Shown here one piece after another: positions 59,660 to 64,000 of a stretch of 64,000 nucleotides of DNA. The DNA comes from Streptomyces olivochromogenes. Lineage in GTDB: Bacteria; Actinomycetota; Actinomycetes; Streptomycetales; Streptomycetaceae. The stretch is taken from contig NZ_KQ948471.1 of NCBI RefSeq assembly GCF_001514115.1, forward strand, positions 118,528 to 182,527. Direction: 5' to 3'. The notes beneath the pieces are model-generated. The model saw only the letters and a list, made by a program, of their open reading frames with translations. It ran no database searches and was not told where the DNA came from. Both the position numbers and the translations under genes were made by a program. Numbering within the stretch: the first letter of the stretch is position 1; every line of letters starts with the position of its first letter.

Positions 59660-60747
59660 GGTGCGCTCCCTTCGTCGACGGGTAGACCGCACAACCGCCA
59701 AAAACTCATCGGCGGAACTTCCGCGGCGTAGCACTGGATCAGCCCGGCTGTGAGGTGCGGTACCTCTTGGCCGACCCGAGCGGGCTCCGGTGCGTGCAGC
59801 TGCACGGCTGAGGAGAGCGTCAATGCGGAGCATCGGCAACCGACGACAACGCCGCAGATGTGCGTGCCAGACCCCGCGCCGCCGGGATGATCCAAACGAC
59901 AGGCCCTAGCCGGAGGCGTCGGCCATCTCCTGCTCGTGGTGGTGCTTGAGCGCGTCACGGGCCGCGAGGACGTCGGCCGGGGCGAAGCTGCTCCAGTACC
60001 GCGCGGCGACATCTCCTGCGCCAACCCTTGCGTCTTCTCTTGCGTCTTCTCTTGCGCGAGGCTCGCCGACGCCGCCGCATCCGTGCAGGTCACCCCCACC
60101 GTACGGGCGTGGTCGGGCCTCTGACATCCCCGTTGCGACCGCTCTTGCCCATGCCCTGGCTGGAGTTGAGGAGAGGGAGGGCGGGATGGGCGGCGCGGCC
60201 GCTGCCGGGGATCGGGGCGCGCTCGCCGGTGTTGCGCGCCGGGCGGGGCCGACGCGCCAGGGCCGCCGACGGTGCGGCGGCTGTCCCGTCTCAACCGAGC
60301 CGAGGCACTGCGACGCTGTGTCTTGCGGTGCCTCAGAATGACTGTGACGGCGGATGGTCGGGCGTCACAATCGATCCGAGGCATCCTTCCTTCACATCGA
60401 CTCTGCTCGGACGACGAAGGGGCGATGCGGCTGCTGCGCCGGCGCTGCGAGGCCGGTATGACCGCCCGCGGCCTCGACATCGATGCGGCCGCCGTACGAC
60501 AGCTGGACTACGACTCGAAGCTGTGGAGCTCACGGAGCTGAGCTTCAGAATGCCGATCTCAGTTTGCGCGGAACTCATCGCAGCCCTGAGGCTTCCCGCA
60601 GCCCTGAGGATTCCATGTGGCTGTCGGCGTCAGCCCACTCTGCGTCGGGTGGCCGTCCGGGGCCCTGCCGCACCGCCCCGCTGAGGCTGTTGGCTCATGA
60701 GATGGCACAAGCTCGAACACGGGCGGGGGGAGGTGGTCTGCCGTCGT
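59660..60747. other. Degenerate stretch with short gene fragments
   Basis: No intact gene is evident. On the minus strand near 59909-60010 a fragment ends YWSSFAPADVLAARDALKHH, then HEQEMADASG. On the plus strand near 60425-60541 a fragment ends ARGLDIDAAAVRQLDYDSKL, then WSSRS. A 14-bp unit TTGCGTCTTCTCTT is tandemly duplicated near 60022-60050. Confidence 0.45.
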
Positions 60748-60996
60748 CTACCCCGCCCGGAGCGGGCCAGAGGGATCCGGCGCCGCGTCGTTTGTGCGGC
60801 CGGCGCTGAGGGTTCGTCGCGGGCTCGGGAGCGCTGTGGGGTGGGCTCCGAGGACTCCGCGGGTTCGCAACTCGCCGAGGTCTGGCAGACGGATGCCGGG
60901 CAGTGAGTCGAGAAGGTCGGCCTGGGCGGCGCGGATGTTCTGCGCGGGAGCCTCGGGGCCGGTGCCAAGAGTGCGGCGGGTGGTCACGATGATCAT
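60748..60996 (-). CDS. Possible small hypothetical protein (82 aa)
   Basis: From ATG 60996 the frame reads MIIVTTRRTLGTGPEAPAQN, then IRAAQADLLDSLPGIRLPDL. The first half has a protein-like look, the second half less so. No family and no strong ribosome binding site. Confidence 0.3.
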   Translation of the reverse strand: MIIVTTRRTLGTGPEAPAQNIRAAQADLLDSLPGIRLPDLGELRTRGVLGAHPTALPSPRRTLSAGRTNDAAPDPSGPLRAG

Positions 60997-61099
60997 CGTA
61001 AGGGCGGCCCTTGGCCGAGGGTAGCGGGAAGCCCGGCGCCGTACGGTGGGCACGTCGCCAGGCTCACTTGGGCAACAAGCCGTCCGGCAGGCGGTTACG

Positions 61100-61400
61100 G
61101 CCCCTTCCATCCCGCCAGGATCGGCAAGGACGGGCCCGGCCGGAGTGATTGGCGCTCTTGGTTCCTCCCCGTACGCGGCGATCCACTCGCGGTGGACGCG
61201 CAGCAACGCACTCTGCCGCTCGGCGGCAGGCTGCCGGCCGGTGCCGCGCGTCACGACTGCGCCTTTGCCCGGGCGAGCTCCTTCAGCGCCATCCGGGCCG
61301 CCGGCGTTCCGGCCGCAGTCTGCCAGTACGGGTGTCCGGCGATGCGCCGGGACAGCGAGGACCCCCCCCATCTGATCACCGCGTTCCGGTAGGAGCGTGC
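61100..61400 (-). pseudogene. Broken hypothetical gene
   Basis: One minus-strand frame reads YRNAVIRWGGSSLSRRIAGH, then PYWQTAAGTPAARMALKELA to a stop at 61251. A second frame continues AERQSALLRVHREWIAAYGE. Together they look like one frameshifted conserved protein. Family not recognised. Confidence 0.35.
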
Positions 61401-61791
61401 TCCCTCCGCAGAGCACGGTCCCACCCGAACCCGCTCCACTTCAGGGCGGCGCGCTACACCCCGACCATCCGCCGGCCTGGTCTGCGGGTCATGGGGGTGT
61501 GCCGGCCGGTGGGTCCGCGATAGGCGGGCTGGGCAGGGCCGGATCAACGGCGGGTATACCAGCGGATGGTGGAGCCTCTCGCTCTACTCGTTCCAGGTGC
61601 CCCAGGCCGATGCCGCTGTCGATGACCCCGCTCAAGAGAAAGCTGCCGATGCTCGAGTAGGGGGCGATTCCAGCCGCTCGGGTGGGGCCGCCCGGACGAT
61701 GTCGCAGTCAATGACGTGTCCGCGGGCGAGGGCCGGTTGGGCCTGGGCTGAGAGCCTTGTCCCACCGCGAGCCGGCGGGGATCATGACCGT

Positions 61792-63705
61792 GTGCAGCAC
61801 CAAGAGAAACTCCACGAACTACTCGTACGCGCCGGACTCACGGTCGTCGAGGACGTGCGCCCGGGCAGCCTGTTCCCGCCGGAGGCCGGCTGGCGGATCG
61901 CACGGGGAATCGGGGCGCCGGACGGTGCGGCCCGGGAGGCGCTCGACGCCGCGTGGTGGCGCCGCCTTTGCGATGTCGACGGCGAGTTCCTGGTGGCTGT
62001 CCTCGGGCACCGGATCGGCGGCAACGACTCCTGGTGGACCCGGGTCCGCTACGCCGGCGGCGGTGCGCCGGGGCTGACCGGCGCCCCCGGGTTCGTGGCG
62101 CTCTCCCTCGACGGGCAGGTGCTGCTGGCGGAGGTGCCCGGCGCGGACGGGCCTCGGGTGACGGCCCTCGACCGGCTGCCGGATCGGCTGGAGGAGACGG
62201 CCGCCGGGCGCGAGACGGAGGCCGAGCGCGCCGAGGCGTGGGCGGCGGTGCCCGGCCGGCCGGCATGGCCTTTGCACTGGGCGGAGGGGATCGGGTCCAA
62301 TCCGGCCGCGCCGGACGAACTGCTGATCCGGCTGCTGGATGTGGAGGAGGGCTTCCTGCACGGCTGCGACCGGCCCGCCGTACTCGACGCCGCCGTGGCA
62401 CACCCCGATCCGCGGGTGCGCTCGAGGCCCGCCGACACCTTCCGGCCCAAGCTCACGTCCGATCAGTGGATACGCATGGTCCGCGCCGAACCGTCGCCGA
62501 GCCGGCGCGTGCTCTGGGCCGAGCATGCCCGCGCCTGGGGCGTCGAACTCCCCGGGGACCTGTACGACGACCTCCTCGCCGGCCCGTCCCGCGCCCAGGC
62601 CGCCGAACTCCCTGGGCTCCCCGCACACCACCTCCCCAGCCTCGCGGCCGACGCCGATCCCCGGGTACGGACCGCTGCCTGCGCCCGGTGGGAAGACCTC
62701 GCCGCGCCACTGCGGGAGCGGCTGCTGACCGACACCGACGACGCGGTGCGCACGGCGGCGCTGCTTGCCCACCACACCGGCATCCCCATGCCCCGCAAGG
62801 TCTTCGCCGCGCTGCCCGAGCCCCGGCGCGCGCTCGAACAGTGCTGCCTCGAGCCCGAGTTGGAGGCGGAGCTGGTCCGGGACGGGGACGCGGAGGTACG
62901 CCGAGCGCTGGCCGCCAACCCGCAGCTCAGTGCACACAGCGTCGCCGTCCTGGCGAAGGACCCACTGGACGACATCCGCTCCACGGTGGCACTGCGCCCC
63001 GACCTCACCGAGGAGCAGCGCGCCGCGGTGCGCTACGACTTCGACCCGACGTCGATGTCGCACACCCTGCCCTGGGTCGCGGACCTGCACGGTGACGCCG
63101 ACGCGATGCGCCGCCTCGCCGTATCGTCTCATCCGCTCATCCGCCGCAGTGTGGCCCGTGCCCGGCATCTCCCACCGGACGTCGTGGAGCGTCTGGCGCG
63201 GGACGAGGACCGGACGGTCCACCTGTTCCTCGCCGAATCGTGCGACGGCGCGCCGGCCGAGATGCTGTTGGAGGTCTGGCGCTGGTGGGACGGCAGCTTC
63301 AGTCACCCCGGCCGCCCCCGCAGCCACCCCAACTTCCCCCGTACGGGCCTGCTGCGCTACGCCGACGACTCCATCGGGCGGATGCGCCGCTTGGCCCTGG
63401 ACGATCCGGAGTCCACGTCGGCCGACGTCGCACACCTGGCTCGCGACCCAGAAGCCGAGGTGCGCCGCCGTGCGGCGGAGGACCCCCGGCTGTCACCGGC
63501 CGACGCGGTGCGGCTGCTGGACGACCCGGCGGACCACGTCCGCTGGACCGCAATGCGCAATCCGCGGCTGCCGGCCCGCGTCCTGGCCGGGCTGCTGCAC
63601 GACCGCGACACGGCATGCGTGGCGGTCACCAACCCGGCGATCCCGGTCCCTGTCCTGCACCGGATCCTGGCCGCGGCAGCGGCAGCCGTGTCAGCCCGGC
63701 GCTGA
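61792..63705 (+). CDS. Leucine-rich-variant/HEAT-like repeat protein (637 aa)
   Basis: A soluble repeat protein. After an N-terminal region (LHELLVRAGLTVVEDVRPGS) come many helical repeats of the leucine-rich-variant type, for example RDGDAEVRRALAANPQLSAH, RDPEAEVRRRAAEDPRLSPA and DDPADHVRWTAMRNPRLPAR. The pattern DPxxxVRxAxAxNPxL is diagnostic. Such proteins usually serve as binding scaffolds. The start is taken as GTG 61792; the frame is open upstream to 61597 without a better start. Confidence 0.75.
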   Translation: MQHQEKLHELLVRAGLTVVEDVRPGSLFPPEAGWRIARGIGAPDGAAREALDAAWWRRLCDVDGEFLVAVLGHRIGGNDSWWTRVRYAGGGAPGLTGAPGFVALSLDGQVLLAEVPGADGPRVTALDRLPDRLEETAAGRETEAERAEAWAAVPGRPAWPLHWAEGIGSNPAAPDELLIRLLDVEEGFLHGCDRPAVLDAAVAHPDPRVRSRPADTFRPKLTSDQWIRMVRAEPSPSRRVLWAEHARAWGVELPGDLYDDLLAGPSRAQAAELPGLPAHHLPSLAADADPRVRTAACARWEDLAAPLRERLLTDTDDAVRTAALLAHHTGIPMPRKVFAALPEPRRALEQCCLEPELEAELVRDGDAEVRRALAANPQLSAHSVAVLAKDPLDDIRSTVALRPDLTEEQRAAVRYDFDPTSMSHTLPWVADLHGDADAMRRLAVSSHPLIRRSVARARHLPPDVVERLARDEDRTVHLFLAESCDGAPAEMLLEVWRWWDGSFSHPGRPRSHPNFPRTGLLRYADDSIGRMRRLALDDPESTSADVAHLARDPEAEVRRRAAEDPRLSPADAVRLLDDPADHVRWTAMRNPRLPARVLAGLLHDRDTACVAVTNPAIPVPVLHRILAAAAAAVSARR

Positions 63706-63822
63706 GCACCGAAACCCCGCAGGGCGGCCGCGGCGGTCTGACGCCGAACCCCGGCACGCATTGCTGGTCACCCCTACGCCATCCCCGCGAGCTGCGGGTG
63801 CCGATGATTACGTCCGAGCTGG
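63706..63822. other. Short intergenic stretch
   Basis: Separates the repeat protein from the convergent transposase fragment; no terminator-like hairpin is obvious. Confidence 0.4.
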
Positions 63823-64000
63823 TCAGGCTGCGTGTGCGTACTTGTGGAAGAGGCCGCCGAGTCGGTCGCGTCGACGGATGTCGAGGTGGTCGAGTCGGTC
63901 CGGTTCGGTGATCGGTTCGCGGAGCGGCCGAAGGGGAGCTGCGCTGTGCAGGGTGCGGTGAGGCCGATGCTGGTTGTAGATCGACTCGAACTCGCCGAGC
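63823..64000 (-). CDS. Integrase-core transposase, C-terminal end (copy C, runs off the window)
   Basis: The minus strand reads LGEFESIYNQHRPHRTLHSA, then ITEPDRLDHLDIRRRDRLGG and ends LFHKYAHAA at a stop at 63823-63825. This is the end of the same IS family as 40874 and 49009 but a distinct variant. The frame is intact up to the window edge, so the element may be complete outside. Confidence 0.8.
   Translation of the reverse strand, partial: LGEFESIYNQHRPHRTLHSAAPLRPLREPITEPDRLDHLDIRRRDRLGGLFHKYAHAA

Noticed and set aside
61819..63435. 538-codon minus-strand frame opposite the LRV protein
   Set aside because: The plus strand shows regular LRV repeats; the minus frame has no recognisable motif.
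1..64000. CRISPR arrays, tRNA and rRNA genes
   Set aside because: I saw no regularly spaced repeats of the required kind and no tRNA-like T-loop with matching acceptor stem on reading; a covariance-model scan would be decisive.

Overview
The window is high-GC actinobacterial DNA, almost certainly from a Streptomyces chromosome arm. Support comes from AfsR/SARP-type and NB-ARC/TPR regulators, an SsgA-like sporulation protein, an operon that I recognise from memory as the Streptomyces SCO2521-SCO2524 families, frequent GTG starts, purine-rich ribosome binding sites and very strong third-position GC. There are no tRNA or rRNA genes and no CRISPR array that I can see. Identifications rest on reading translations and on memory of families; no database search was run.

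Left part (1-10.7 kb): a ribosomally synthesised peptide (RiPP) gene cluster. An IclR regulator diverges from a large SARP regulator. Then follow two short, related precursor peptides (28 and 31 residues), a B12-binding radical SAM enzyme of the RiPP C-methyltransferase type, a DUF5825-like protein, a small membrane-anchored protein, an HTTM (vitamin K-dependent carboxylase-like) membrane protein and a SAM methyltransferase. The last five are tightly packed or overlapping. An MFS exporter converges on them from the other side.

Next (11-19 kb): two convergent gene groups encode an unusual enzyme set. One has a haem-oxygenase-like diiron oxidase/oxygenase followed directly by a 2-oxoglutarate oxygenase. 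The other has a D-amino-acid-oxidase-like flavoprotein, a DNA-methylase-like protein and a 2-hydroxyacid-dehydrogenase-like protein whose catalytic residues look replaced. An NB-ARC/TPR regulator without a SARP domain diverges from this set. It could be a small-molecule pathway built on an amino acid.

19-26 kb: a minus-strand operon SCO2524-, SCO2523- (variant P-loop), SCO2522- and SCO2521-like plus a two-helix membrane protein, followed by a GNAT acetyltransferase. These conserved Streptomyces genes have no established function that I know of.

26-64 kb: an accessory region full of mobile-element debris (IS1182, IS5, IS701, IS3, ISL3, Tn3 and a repeated integrase-core IS, a nonsense-mutated integrase, serine recombinases, a plasmid replication-relaxation remnant) interspersed with intact cargo. 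The cargo includes a peptidase E-like protein, secreted and lipoproteins, VOC and DHFR-family proteins, a beta-hydroxyacid dehydrogenase flanked by inverted repeats, an EthD/PhzF pair with a divergent LysR regulator, an LPXTG-like surface protein, an MFS transporter and a leucine-rich-variant repeat protein. The most notable feature here is a duplicated module: two paralogous TetR regulators and two paralogous small secreted proteins, with six copies of one operator-like sequence in their promoters.
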